From Archegozetes longisetosus (taxonomy: Eukaryota; Arthropoda; Arachnida; Sarcoptiformes; Trhypochthoniidae), in NCBI GenBank assembly GCA_018873245.2, contig JAEMBT020000004.1:12656418-12720417 (forward strand): DNA of 64,000 nucleotides, written 5' to 3'. Positions 30,347-42,191 of this stretch are shown here, piece after piece. The notes under the pieces are model-generated. The model worked only from the letters and a program-made list of their open reading frames with translations, did not search any database and had not been told where the DNA came from. The position numbers and the translations under genes are program-made. Each line of letters starts with the position of its first letter. The stretch's first letter is position 1.

Positions 30347-33300
30347 TCTATTATCAGATTTTTATTGAAGCATTTGAACTATTTCACAAATACCTTTTAG
30401 TAACACTGAATCAAAATAAGAGGAAAATAATTTCCACTCATTGCACACATACTCAAAATCAATTCATCGATGATTTTTATTTTTTATTTATGAAAAAAGT
30501 TCTAAGAGTTAAAATTTGTAAGACGGCAGCTAAAAGGCTATAAATTTGTTTCAAATTTTTCATTTTATTATTTTGTTAGCATTGAATTGTTGTAACTTTT
30601 ATTTTGCACTAATGTTATGAAAAACTAACGGAACCAAATTTATCTCAAAATTTATAGTTTAAATAATCTTAAAAGTAGTTATACTGATCGAAAAGTTCAG
30701 ACTACTATTTCAAGCTGGTTTACTGAATAAGCGTTTAAATAGTGACTCGAATTAAGATTTAAGCACTTAGCACACAAATTAAGCCTTTGAAAAATTGGTA
30801 TAACTATTACTGAAGAGTAAATGCATTTGATTGTAAAGAATATTTGCCTAAATATTCTAAAGAAATGTGCTTTAAAGCCTTGCATAAGCGTATTTTTCCA
30901 GAATTGAGTGACAAACTAAACCACAAAATATTTTATTATCTGTAAATTTTCATTTATTTTTTTCAATTTTCAAGATGAAAGCTTTAATATCACGAACGAA
31001 ATCAAACAAAATAACTTTACACTAATTTTATCAAATTTATTGATTTTATTATTAACCGCTATTAACGTGGAGTCAAACTGATCTCTTGCATTTGTCCGGT
31101 GGCCATATTTTAATTAATAATATTATTATTTACATAATTAACTAATAATAATAATATTCTTAATTTGTTTGTAAATTACAACCAAAATACATAAACAAAA
31201 AGTTGTCATTATTGTATTATATAATTTTCAAAAAGTTTTAGTTTACTTTTTTTTGTCAATAAGTTTCAGAACTCGATTTCAAATATATTTGAGACTATCT
31301 CTGTTCATCGTTTTTAGTCAGTAATGAATGTCCGGTGATATTAACAAAAAAAATTCTTTGATAACTTTAGTTATAAGACAATTGTCAAACTTTTTACTCA
31401 TGAAATTGAAACCATTCGAGAACGAGAAGTGCTGGTATACAAAGAGTGGTAAATTTACCAATTTTAATGTTTTAAATATATATTTAACTACTTTTTTAAA
31501 AACACAGAATTGCTATTTAATAGAATTGATGTCTAATAATTTACAAGATAAATAAATAAATGATTTATTATATCTGTGAATCTATTATTGAAAGAAAGTT
31601 TGAAAAGCCATATATTTCTCAAATAATGCTTTTATATTCTCTTAAACACAATTGTAAAACTTAATTAATTTGATTTCTGACTGTGCTTTTGATTGTTTAA
31701 CTTAACATTTATGTTATGTAATTATGTAACAAATCTCCATTGAAACTCATAAATTAACGCACACTATATTTTGTTGTTAAATATTTATCGTTATATCGAT
31801 TTGCCAATAGATTTGAGTGAATGCTCAAAGACAGGGTCATATTAATTAACATATTAACTATTTTTGGACAAACAATAAATTAATTTAATGTTAACTACAT
31901 TATTATTTTGCTGCTAATAATCTTTAAGTATTATTTACACTTAACATGTAATTCGTGCTCTTTCAATCTTTTTAAAGCATCTCTTACTTCCTTTTTCTTC
32001 TCTTATCTCTTTTTAAGATAACTTTACTTTATCTTTTGTAATTTATTCATTGTTATGATTGTGCATTAAAATTGATTAAGTCTTTCAATTTGTCTTATAT
32101 TCTCTAACTAGCATTCAAAATAAATAACTGAACCATCATTACAACATTAATTAAAGAAGCACTTTCAATTATCGGATCAAGTAATGTTGGGATTCGGCGT
32201 TTAGCTCAGTTCAGCTTATTTCTGTTTCATTCGAGCTCATACTCACAGTTTTTCAGTCGAATCCAAATATTGAGCTTAAGAATGGTATTAATCAGGCTTT
32301 AACGACTACGAAATCAATTCTATTTGATTAGAACAAGTTGAAGACAAGGCTCATTTGAGCTAGTATAAATCTAACTTGATCTACGAGTTTGCCACTTCCA
32401 GATTAAGATTAGATATTTATATTGAATTGTGAAACTCAGATTTGCTAACTTTCCAATGAGTCAATCACTTGTAATTCTTGTAATATTGCAATCGCTAGTT
32501 ATAAGTCAGTTAATTTTTAATTCTTAGAACCGTCTATAAAGAAGCTGGTGTCGATACTAGTTAGTTGTTGGTACAACTAGTTACTATGTAAAGTAGTAGT
32601 TGTTAGTGAACAAAGCTAACAGACATACTAAAAGACAGCTTGAAATGAAATATTTTGACAGCTCAATCAAAAATTCAAGGTTTTGTAATTTGACTTAATG
32701 CCAAAATATTGAAAATTCTCACATCATATCAACTCACGAGTGAAGCCAAATTGTAAACCAATTATTGCCAATTACAAGACATTAATTTAATTAATATCTA
32801 AATATGAACAGATATTAAAACATGCTTTGCATTATAACATTAACCTATAGTATATAATACATAATTGTTGAGTAGTGGAAAAATTAGACTCATGGGAATT
32901 GACTAAATATAATATAGCAAACAAACTGATACAATAGTCTTTGAGGAGAACTAAAATATTGGTAATGTAGGTGTGCAGGTGGAAAGTATGCTTTCAGTCG
33001 TTCCATGGTTTTATACTGGACTTGAAAAAGAAATCAGTGTTAAGTAGAGATAGTTAATCTAATTCAATTAAATCACAAGTTCTATCAATAAGCTAAAGCT
33101 CTTATCTAGTAAATTGATTGTTAAAAAACATTTAAACTGATATTTTAAGCACTCTTGTTTTTGATGACTGATAAATTGTTTGATTATTGAAAATATAATA
33201 TTGTTAGAACTGATTCTCCGAAAACTTACAGAACTATTTTCTACTCACATTTCAATTAAATTCATAATGGCTTTTGTATAGTGATATTATTAGACAAGAA

Positions 33301-33603
33301 AAATGTCTTCACACAACACCCAATGCCAATAATAGCATGGATTAATAGTATTAAAAATAGACTATTGTATCAAGAGAGTGTTCATATATTTAAGTGGTTT
33401 TATTGTTAAAGTAAAAGAAAAGTAGAGAACTAACTGCTTTTAGTTGTTGTATATATTAGTTTAATAGCCATTTCTTTTATAGAACATATCGATTAGGTAT
33501 TATTATATCTGTTGGTACAGCTTTCTAAAAATATAAAGCAAAGGTAAACAAGGATTCCCTCGATTTAAGAGAAAAGAATCTATATGTATTAGAAAATTGT
33601 TCG

Positions 33604-33683
33604 TAATGCTAAGCAATGCTAAGTAATAGTAAGTAATGGTAAGTGGTGGTAAGTAATGATAAATGATGTTATCTAATGGTAAG
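33604..33683. repeat. Decayed 10-bp tandem repeat (AAGTAATGGT)n
   Basis: About eight imperfect copies of a 10-bp unit whose consensus is near AAGTAATGGT. Confidence 0.75.
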
Positions 33684-34376
33684 AGCTACTCTTCAATAGA
33701 AGAAAGCCTGGAGTAGTTGTCGGTTTCTAGTAATAAAACTATTGAGCTATTGAGGGTTCAACACAGATCTACTTTATCTAAAATTAATGTTAAATTCCGT
33801 GAAACGGAATAACTTTTGGGTGTTATTCGCATTATCTAAAAATGCGAATATTAATAATTAATAAGAAATATCAACTCTTACACATTCCGCACAATATTTG
33901 TGTTTGACTGGAATTCAGCGTTGACGTCAAGAATAACGTAATTCTTCATTCCTGTATCGCACGCGCTCTTCTGCTTTCAAGACTTCATAGTTCTCGCGCT
34001 TACATCGAACCGTTATTTTACGTTAGCTTTCATTGAAGAAAATTTTCATTCAGAAATAAAATATTCCCTGGTTTCAAACCCTTGATGTAATACTCTGTAT
34101 GAGAAGGGCGATATCGATCGACCTTTAGATGCGAGTTAGATTAAGTTGAGTAGAGAACTGACATGACTTCTCGCTAAAGCTCTGATAGTAAACTAGTAAG
34201 TGTCTAGTTTTTTAAATCAAAGTTAGATCAATCGGATTAATTGAAACCCATTCAAGAATTTAGATCTGTTAAGCTAAAATAAAAAATGCTTGCTTCTCAA
34301 ATGTTTGAAAAGTGATCGAAAATGATTTAACTTCAAACTTGAATTTACCTATAAACACATACATTCAAATTACAAT

Positions 34377-34727
34377 GTACAACATAAAACTTAGTAATCC
34401 GCGATAGATACGAACAGCGTCTGATGAATTGTTCGTTACCATGCTTTTAGGGCACGTTTACTTTGACATGTACTGTTATCTATTAATAGATGTACAGTTG
34501 AAAACTTATTAACTTGTCGATAGCAACAAGAGTAAAGTGACGTGTAAGGGTATATCCAAAGGGTTGCTCGTATATTTATAAAAGTAAACTCAATAAGAGA
34601 AGCACTATGTATATGTATTAATAGCTAACAGTATGTGCGATAGGGTACGTGCCCTAAAATCATAGCAACGAACTCTCCGTCAGACGCTATTCGTACCTGT
34701 CGCGGATTATTAAGTTTTACGGTGTAC
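34377..34727. mobile_element. Inverted-repeat element, 351 bp (MITE-like)
   Basis: The first 80 bp (34377-34456) are about 85% complementary to the last 80 bp (34648-34727). Shared blocks include AATCCGCGA, GCGTCTGA and TTTTAGGGCACG. The pairing continues inward in weaker form (CTGTTA, CTATTAATA) to arms of about 115 bp around a short centre. The termini read GTACAAC and GTACACC. No coding capacity; I could not fix the target duplication or superfamily. Confidence 0.75.
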
Positions 34728-36519
34728 GTAATACACTTTTTCTTATTGAATATACTTTTACAAATATATGAATAACCCGTTGGATACATCCTTAGGCATC
34801 GCTATACTCTAGGTGCTATCGGCTATTAATAACATCTTAACTGTACAACCTAAAAGATCTATAAGAGATCGAATTCATAGATTATTGGAAATAAAATTTT
34901 CAAATACTTTAAAAACTTAATTCATTGGTTGGGTAAAAATTTGAAACTTTGGTCATGAGAAATAATAAAGAATTTCAAGTTCATCTTTACATAAATGTTG
35001 GGCTATAGGAATAATGCAAAGTTATGTATGTTTGCAAGCTGATAGGATAGTATTCAATAGTTTTATATAAATTTTATTAATTGTGATTCAAAAGCCTAGA
35101 GCTACGGTAGTGTAATGCATTAAATTCAATATTTCAGTCCTTATCCAAGAAATGTAAAGAAGATCGAGTTTTTGGAGCAAATCATTTGATTGCTATATAA
35201 AATTTCTATATGTCTTCTAACACTGTTTCTTAAAATACTTTACTCATAGAAATTGAAGCGACATATAATTATTGTATGATTTGTGGTATATTTAGAAAAT
35301 AAGGAATATTTTTATACTAAAAATTGTAATACTAGTGCACCTAATTTAGCAGCCATTCAACTACTGTGCAAATATGAAAGCAGTTAAATAGATGGCAAAT
35401 TCTTTATTAAAAAAAAGAGTTCTCCTGAGAATCTTGAGGCATCCCACAGAATGTATCGTTGAATAGTGGTTGTGGTGAGTCTAACAAAAGGAACATATTC
35501 TACAATTGATTAGAATAGACTAAATAGTAGTACTATTCAAATGTTAAAAGTTAACATCTATTGAATTTTGAATTATAAAGAATTTTGAAAAATGGAAAGT
35601 CACTTATAAATAACTGAAAACACGTGTCATTCATTTCACAAAAGATATCGTTTGGCTTAAGAGCTATTTAAAGGACCTAATATTGTATTCTTTAGGTAAA
35701 AGTTATATATAAGTCAATCATTTAAATTTCTGACAAAGTTTAAGATCGATTTATTTTATTCGATTTAAACATAAACATAATTAGGAAGCTTTCAAAAATT
35801 AGTTTAGGCATCAATTCAATTATTGCCATTTGAGAAGAACTTTTCAAATTAATTGTTCAGAATTATCAAATTAAGAGCTGATACTAGAAGATAGTATGAT
35901 ATCTCGAGTCTCGATCGAGAGGTATCCCGAAATTCGCTTGAGTCTTGAACAATATTTCTATTGATTTAATTCCAATTGTTATTCTTTAAATTTCAAAGAT
36001 TTGTATGTTATAATGTCGACTTACGAAGAATATTATATAACTAGAAGATTAGGAAATGAAGATTATTGATTAATAATTCTAAATTTAAAGGTTCATAAAT
36101 GTTTAAAATGTGTTTTATCAAGAATTAATTCATCAAACGGTCAATTTTTAGCCAAAATAGTTTTGTTAAGTAAATTTGAATTAAATTAAAAGTCTTTATT
36201 TATCCGACGGTTATCCCAATTTAACATATCTTTTTTTAATCTAAATGCAGGTAAATGCAACCAAAACTTTTTGAGACTCGGGAAGTTTACTACTCGAAAA
36301 CACCATGCAATGACTTGTACTACTTTTCAAAGTTAAATTAAATTAGTGTAAATTGTATTTATAGAGAAAAGAATGAACTCATAAATTGAACTGAATCTTA
36401 ATTTTTATTTGATTGGCTCAGATGGAAAAATAATTTGACTTTATATGCTATAAAGATTGTCGAGTAAAGTGTCGCAAAGTTATCTTTTCTATTAGAATTG
36501 AATTGAAAATTAAATGAAC

Positions 36520-36523
<4 letters not shown>

Positions 36524-36590
<67 letters not shown>

Positions 36591-36615
36591 GGAGGGAGGG
36601 AGGGAAGGAGAGAGA
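36524..36615. repeat. (GA)n tract passing into (GGGA)n
   Basis: About 32 GA units followed by GGGAGGGA-type units, 0.4 kb upstream of the membrane protein gene at 36999. Confidence 0.95.
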
Positions 36616-36998
36616 TCGCATTTACATTGTGTCTTCTGGTATTAAGTAAAAAATGATATTAAACTTGAATATCTATAAAATCTGTTGATTGATAGCACGA
36701 GCGTCAAATCCGGTGCAACCATTAGAATCCAATTGATGTATTGTTGAAATTCCTTAATATTAAACCATTTACAAACTTAACGGTTTCATCAGTTCATGAA
36801 TATGAGTTCCTTAAATTATGCACATGACAGTCAAGCAAATTAAAATAGACAGCTATGAAGATTTCCTTTTCTCAAACATCATCTTTATCATAATGTTTAT
36901 CACACGTTATATTAGAATTTTCTGTTGCGATTCAATAGTTTGATCCTGTAACTAAGAAGCTTTCATTTGAATAGTCAAAGTCGTAGCATTTCTTAGGC

Positions 36999-38207
36999 AT
37001 GTATTTCGACCAATTTTTACCATTTGCAATCACTATAATATCGACCGTCATTTTGGCTGCCGTCCAAATTTTGTTTTACTTTTTCAACATTAATCCAGAG
37101 ATAGAAATTATTGCAGACAAATGTATTCCTGGCTCAGAGAGATATCGATATTTGGTTAAACTGACGTTCAATCCGATGAGGAAGAAAAACTATAATCTAA
37201 AATCAAGCACAATATCAGTTGATGTCCGCAATTTTGATGACAGACATATCACTCGATTCACGATTCCAGCTAAACTTCTTATGGAAAAAAGTATTACAAT
37301 CGCCCAAAATCTAAGAGCCCTTAAATTTATAATTTGTAGAATGGATCCAATGGAAAATGTCGGTTATGTCAAACTCAATCACAATTCGTATTACGGCTCA
37401 ATTTTCATTAACTCAATAGAGTTACAAGATATTCAGCAAAAAGACAGCTATATCGCAAACATAAACAAGGACATCGAAGTCATTGCTCCCCATCAGAAAC
37501 TTAATGAACAACTATTTAAGCTTAAAATTAGGCAATCATATCGAATCGATGAACATATGATACCCTCTCCAGTAATCAATGTCGCAGAATATTCTATTTT
37601 CATATTCATTTCTATTAATTTGATCATGTATTGTATTGCAACTGTCAGAATGTGTCAGCTTTTTGGATTTGAATGCGAGGCTACAAACGATGCGATATCT
37701 GTAGGAAATATTTCAGGTATATTCTCTTTTTTCGTATTTGGCATTCTATTGATTGTATTTCGCTTTTGGATTAAAACCAAATATTCTGAGTCATCCGGTT
37801 CACAGTTTTGGTATTGGATCAAAACTAGTTTTATTGCATTAAGTTTTGTGATTGGCTTGACTTTAGGTCATTTGGGCGCTTTCGTTATATCAAATAATAT
37901 GAAACAAACGAGTCATACGAATAATAGCACTGCAACCGACCAAACGTCTATGAAAAGATACGATTACGAGCAGTATTGCAAAATTGCTTTTGGAGTGGCA
38001 TTGTTTGTATTCTCGATACTTTTTGGTTTCGCTGGAATTGTCGTGTACTGTACCGGTTTTCTCAGTGATCCCAATCAACTAGATTATCAAAATGAAAAAC
38101 TGTCAAAATCAAGTTCGAACAAAAGGAGAGATAAAAGCTTCCAAAGCAAAATTCCATCCAAACAGCAAATTTCAGACATATCTTCAAAATTTTGGCCGAA
38201 AAGATAA
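36999..38207 (+). CDS. Multi-pass membrane protein with possible PLAT-like region
   Basis: Intronless frame of 402 residues with ATG start. A hydrophobic segment at residues 7-29 is followed by about 165 soluble residues and four more hydrophobic segments (about 197-217, 238-257, 274-298, 328-352), then a basic, Ser/Lys-rich tail. The soluble part has alternating beta-type strands and the pattern LKFIICRMDPMENVGYVKL followed by SIFINSIELQD. This recalls a PLAT/LH2 beta-sandwich, the lipid- or protein-binding module of polycystins and lipoxygenases. The likeness is weak and no catalytic motif is visible. The membrane region, with a predicted loop containing two Asn-X-Ser/Thr sites (near residue 308), suggests a plasma-membrane or secretory-pathway protein. 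I do not recognise the family with confidence. It stands alone, with a microsatellite upstream. Confidence 0.8.
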   Translation: MYFDQFLPFAITIISTVILAAVQILFYFFNINPEIEIIADKCIPGSERYRYLVKLTFNPMRKKNYNLKSSTISVDVRNFDDRHITRFTIPAKLLMEKSITIAQNLRALKFIICRMDPMENVGYVKLNHNSYYGSIFINSIELQDIQQKDSYIANINKDIEVIAPHQKLNEQLFKLKIRQSYRIDEHMIPSPVINVAEYSIFIFISINLIMYCIATVRMCQLFGFECEATNDAISVGNISGIFSFFVFGILLIVFRFWIKTKYSESSGSQFWYWIKTSFIALSFVIGLTLGHLGAFVISNNMKQTSHTNNSTATDQTSMKRYDYEQYCKIAFGVALFVFSILFGFAGIVVYCTGFLSDPNQLDYQNEKLSKSSSNKRRDKSFQSKIPSKQQISDISSKFWPKR

Positions 38208-38479
38208 AAAGTAAAATCCGATGATTCTACAGCAGCTCATTATTACGATCGACTCATCGAATCAAAATAAATCAAACTGACCTCTCATTACAGAGGAATC
38301 AAATAATTTTAGTGGTCATTCAGAAACTTTTAGTTTTCATTATTGTTTACTCAAATATTTTCTTAATGGTAATGGCTTTTTCATCTGAATCAAAGTTATT
38401 CAAGCTTATATGGTTTAGTTCATTTTGAGAAACATTAGAAGCTTTATTAATACAAAAAGCCTTAAAACTTCAAATTAAG

Positions 38480-38665
38480 CATTGGTTATTAATTTCTTAC
38501 TGCATTATTACGAAAAAGTTAACAAATTTTTACTAAGAACTGCCGATAGAATGAGAACAACAAATCTAATAACAATCTTAAATGTCGAGAATAAGAAATT
38601 AAGACTAACGGATACTGTTCAGGAACTGATCGATAACGTGTTCGGTCTACTAAATCCGTTTATGT
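38480..38665 (+). other. Exon-like open segment of unknown identity
   Basis: An open frame of about 60 codons without an early ATG, preceded by AG at 38478-38479 and ending at a strong donor (GTAAGTATG at 38666). The peptide includes NKFLLRTADRMRTTNLITIL and then LRLTDTVQELIDNVFGLLNP, which looks more protein-like than neighbouring frames. It does not match a family I know and no partner exon was found. It may be a relic or chance. Confidence 0.25.
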
Positions 38666-39396
38666 GTAAGTATGTGTTGAGTGCTTTACTTGAATGAAAA
38701 ATTGAATCATTGTGTAGTCACTATAAAAGCATTAATCAGTATTGTAGCAGAAAACCTACTCAACAATTAAATAGCACAAGTATTTGTCAGTTAGTGGTAA
38801 TTGACTCTGTAGTCAATTAGTATTTCAGATCAATCACAAATACCGTTCGAATTTAACTGAAAAATCGTTACATTTTAATGAATGAAACAATCATTTTTAT
38901 TCAGTATATGATTCATAAGATTACGCATTGACTCGCGTCAAAGTACGAATTAAGGATAGAAATCGAAATGAATCATCTTTTCAATATAACAAATGTCGTA
39001 GCATTGATCTAACGACAAACAGCAATCAAATGAATAATACTAAAACAGCTCAACTTCTACAATTTTGAAGCTTCACAGCAAAACTTTGATGACTTTCACA
39101 TTAATTGAATAATAAAAGCTTAAAGGGCTTAAAATAGCTTTCACAAACTTCATTAGTGAAGTCATTTGTTTTGGGAAAACAACAAATAATAAATAGTATT
39201 TTCAATAGAACTAATTTTGCAACATTTTTATTCCAACATTGAACTTGTTATACAATAATAAAATATAATTTGAACAAAATAACACAAGAGATAAAGCCTT
39301 TTAAAAATAAATATTCACTTACGAGTTAGTGATGGTTTTGAGAATTTTCAGATAGAAAGCTCTGTTATTGTGTGAGTCATGCAAAAAATCTTAATT
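38666..39396. other. Intergenic region
   Basis: AT-rich, nothing recognised apart from the likely 3' end of the minus-strand F-box gene. Confidence 0.5.
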
Positions 39397-41022
39397 TCAG
39401 TGCATTATTTCATTGCGTTCTATTGCGCTGTTTGGTAATTTGATTTCAGTATAACGTCTACCTTCAGGTGTCTGTCGATACCAACTAACTCTTAACCGCA
39501 TATTCGAAGGGATAACTAAATTAAAGGGAACATTAATGCATGTCTCGAAAAAGTTGACTTCAATTCTATGTTTTGGTCTTCTGCGACTCATTTCGATGCA
39601 AGCAATTAATGTCATATTAGTTATTGAATCACAATTACCATCAAAACTAATCCATAATTTACTCAAATTAGTGCATAACTCTGTGATTGCGATCACGCCC
39701 TCATCTGTTATATCATACAAGTTAATTAAATCTAGTTCTTTCAAGTACTTCAGCTTAGAGAAAGAGTTTAATGATCTATCAGTGATAGCTTCGGCGTAAT
39801 ATATTTTCAAGCACTCAATCAGAGGGCAATAGCTGGCGATTTGTGAAAGCGATTTATCGGTAACTAATAGTTTTTCTCCACTTCCGACATGTATTTCTAA
39901 ATATTTTAATGAATTACATGATCGCATGATCGAGAGCAAAGATTTGTCGTCTATTGAGCCGTAATAAGCATCAACTTCTTGTAGTGAAAGCTTTTCGAGC
40001 TGAGTCATGAGTCCGATTACACTCAAGTAATCGGTTTGACAACCGAATTCCCGCGAACAACCATAGACACAACTAAACGATTTCAAACCAGGCATATTTT
40101 CAGCTATAATTCTGATCATATAATCACTAATCTGACCACTAATTACCAATTCAGTAATACTATTAATAGCATTACTCAACATAAGTGAGTTAAGACCTAA
40201 TTCTTGTATTGAATCACATTGTGATAGATGAAGGGTTAATAAATTATCACTCAAATATTGAAACGATTCTCCAGTTATGTCTTGGTTTCCGGAAACATCG
40301 AGTGACACTAAATTAGGACATTGTTGAATAACAGTCTGTAGACAGTCTTCAGTTATATCGCAGTCACGAATAGTTAAACACTTTAATTGCGGACCGAAAT
40401 AGTTGACAATCGTTTTGATACTGTCTTCAGTCAGACCCAAAGGATGTGCAAAACATAATTTGTTGACATCATAGAAATTTTTTGTTATGATTGAAACGAC
40501 TTGGTCGTCAATTCTTATATAAATAAATTCTAACGAAACCAATTTCGGACATAATTTAGTCATTAACAACAGTATTTGATCACAGTTGCAATCGTTTGCA
40601 ATAACTGTTAAACAGTTTTCATTAAGGTTTGTTGACTCGATATTAATTGTTTGATTCGCGTATGAATCAATTAGTTTGAGTTTCCTTTTAGTCATCAAAT
40701 ACCGATTAACAAAATCTCTAAATGGTTTGCAAACAATTCTCAATTTCATTAGTTCATTGAAAGACAAAAATGACAACAAATGCATAAAACAGTATTCATT
40801 CAAATGCATTATATATTTTTGAGTTTTGGCACAATTCTCATCAATCATGTCTTCGTAATAGTCTTGTTTGATATCTTCATCATTGTCTTCAATAAACTGA
40901 GTCTTATTTGAAGAAAAGCTGTCGTCGAATAGATGATCAAGAATACGATGACCAATCAGTTGATTGTCGGATTCAATAAACATATTTTCAAACAGTAATT
41001 CCAGATCCAGTTCGTTGTCCAT
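39397..41022 (-). CDS. F-box and leucine-rich-repeat protein
   Basis: Intronless frame of 541 residues starting at ATG (41022). An acidic N-terminus (rich in Asp/Glu, residues 1-65) precedes an F-box at about residues 71-110 (IMHLNEYCFMHLLSFLSFNE, LMKLRIVCKPFRDFV). The rest consists of about a dozen cysteine-type LRRs of 24-28 residues, with repeats such as CPNLVSLDVSGNQDITGESF and LKELDLINLYDITDEGV. This is the FBXL/AMN1 layout. Such proteins act as substrate receptors in SCF (SKP1-CUL1-F-box) ubiquitin ligases: the F-box binds SKP1 and the LRR solenoid binds the substrate. The substrate cannot be inferred, and orthology to one named FBXL is unclear. The gene lies head to head with the NRBF2-like gene, 248 bp apart. 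Confidence 0.88.
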   Translation of the reverse strand: MDNELDLELLFENMFIESDNQLIGHRILDHLFDDSFSSNKTQFIEDNDEDIKQDYYEDMIDENCAKTQKYIMHLNEYCFMHLLSFLSFNELMKLRIVCKPFRDFVNRYLMTKRKLKLIDSYANQTINIESTNLNENCLTVIANDCNCDQILLLMTKLCPKLVSLEFIYIRIDDQVVSIITKNFYDVNKLCFAHPLGLTEDSIKTIVNYFGPQLKCLTIRDCDITEDCLQTVIQQCPNLVSLDVSGNQDITGESFQYLSDNLLTLHLSQCDSIQELGLNSLMLSNAINSITELVISGQISDYMIRIIAENMPGLKSFSCVYGCSREFGCQTDYLSVIGLMTQLEKLSLQEVDAYYGSIDDKSLLSIMRSCNSLKYLEIHVGSGEKLLVTDKSLSQIASYCPLIECLKIYYAEAITDRSLNSFSKLKYLKELDLINLYDITDEGVIAITELCTNLSKLWISFDGNCDSITNMTLIACIEMSRRRPKHRIEVNFFETCINVPFNLVIPSNMRLRVSWYRQTPEGRRYTEIKLPNSAIERNEIMH

Positions 41023-41270
41023 ATTTTCAAAATAGTGGCTAATCTAATGATTATGTGATTGTTCTCTTAGTTGACAAATAATAATAGTTAGAGAAGTAGT
41101 GATTTGAGTTGCAAAACATTCAATGTAAACAATGATTGATGAGACTTTGATAAACAATTTTTTCAAACCATAAACTCAATAGAGGGAGATATAGATCGCA
41201 TCAGTGTTATGTTTGACGCAACCGTCCAGTCAAATACAAACAAAACTCAATTTTATGAAGCAATCGACTT
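41023..41270. promoter_or_regulatory. Shared 248-bp promoter region, F-box/LRR and NRBF2 genes
   Basis: The start codons of two divergent genes are 248 bp apart, so both promoters must lie in or overlap this interval. No TATA box is evident. Co-regulation is possible but not shown. Confidence 0.5.
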
Positions 41271-42191
41271 ATGGATTCCCCATTAAATCTGGTAATCATT
41301 AATGCTTGCTTGAATCAATTATAAAATAAATTAACAACTAATAGAAGGTTTATTAATAATATTTAATCTTTAGGCACATCGATGTCACAGAAAAGCTGAC
41401 TATTATTTGAATGATCATCGATTCAAAGAAGCCATTGATTGTCATTTGAGAGCTGCAGGTCTTAATATGATAGCTATTTATCTATCAGCTTATTTCCTTA
41501 TTTATATTCAATTAAATTATAAATTCTCTTGATTCAATAATTATTATTTAAATTAATAGAATACATTAGCGAAGCCCTAATGAATACCAGTTGTGACCAA
41601 ATGAAGGCATCGCTTGAGACACAAAGACAGTTTCATTTGTCACAAGAAAAACTTTTAAAACAAAGAGAATTGTGTGAGCAACAGAAGAAACATAGTTACA
41701 AACAGGAATTGATTAATAAACAGATGTTAAGAGAAAAGTTTGGTATTTATAATAATCCAAATACCAATAACAGTAATGAAAGTGAATCTGAAACCAATAA
41801 AATGGATAAAAAGTGCTTAGAATTAGAGCTACTGAGTGTGATGGAAGAACACGACTCACTTCTACAATTTCTCATCAATAAGAATAGCGATCATGAGAAG
41901 AGCGAATCTCAAAGAGAATCGTCAACACTTTCGAGCACTTGCAGTGAATCTATTTACAAGAGCGGCTCTAAAAAGCCAAAAGACGACAAAACAACCATCG
42001 AAGAGTTGCAAACTGTCAACGAAAAGTTGAGGCAATTAGTGTTTCAACTGTTGGAAGAATTGGAAAAATCACAAAAAGATAACCTTGTTTTGCAAACTGA
42101 AAACCTAAAGTTAAAAGAAGAGAATCGAAACACTTACAGTTCAACAGTGCCTGAATTGCCACCACTCGAACCACCAGCTCTCCTCTATTAA
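41271..42191 (+). CDS. NRBF2: Nuclear receptor-binding factor 2 (autophagy PI3K complex subunit), three exons
   Basis: Exons 41271-41291, 41374-41458 and 41560-42191 join in frame (introns 82 and 101 bp, GT-AG, phases 0 and 1) to give 245 residues. The N-terminus MDSPLNLAHRCHRKADYYL matches vertebrate NRBF2 closely, where the same PLNLAH start opens the MIT domain. The second exon continues KEAIDCHLRAA and the third EYISEALMNTS, completing the helical hairpin (about residues 8-75). After an acidic, Ser-rich linker comes a coiled coil (about 180-230: TIEELQTVNEKLRQLVFQLL) and a Pro-rich tail ending LLY. In the known family the MIT domain binds ATG14/VPS34 complex I and the coiled coil dimerises, which promotes autophagy. 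Human NRBF2 is 287 residues, so this one is somewhat short. The first two exons are too small to stand out; an annotation starting at the internal Met at 41580 would lose the MIT domain. Confidence 0.9.

Larger units (their letters stand above)
29371..36998. other. Gene-poor region downstream of the EGR-like gene
   Basis: AT-rich. The first several hundred bases are presumably 3' UTR; an AATAAA-type signal occurs near 29988. Simple repeats (30277, 33604, 36524) and a long inverted repeat (34377-34727) are listed separately. A full CRE palindrome (TGACGTCA) is at 33922-33929. The frames at 30697-30885 (minus) and 31328-31555 (plus) are short and unlike known proteins. Confidence 0.5.

Noticed and set aside
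33785..34100. Possible solo LTR
   Set aside because: The stretch is less AT-rich and has an AATAAA, but I found neither TG...CA termini with a target duplication nor internal retrotransposon sequence.
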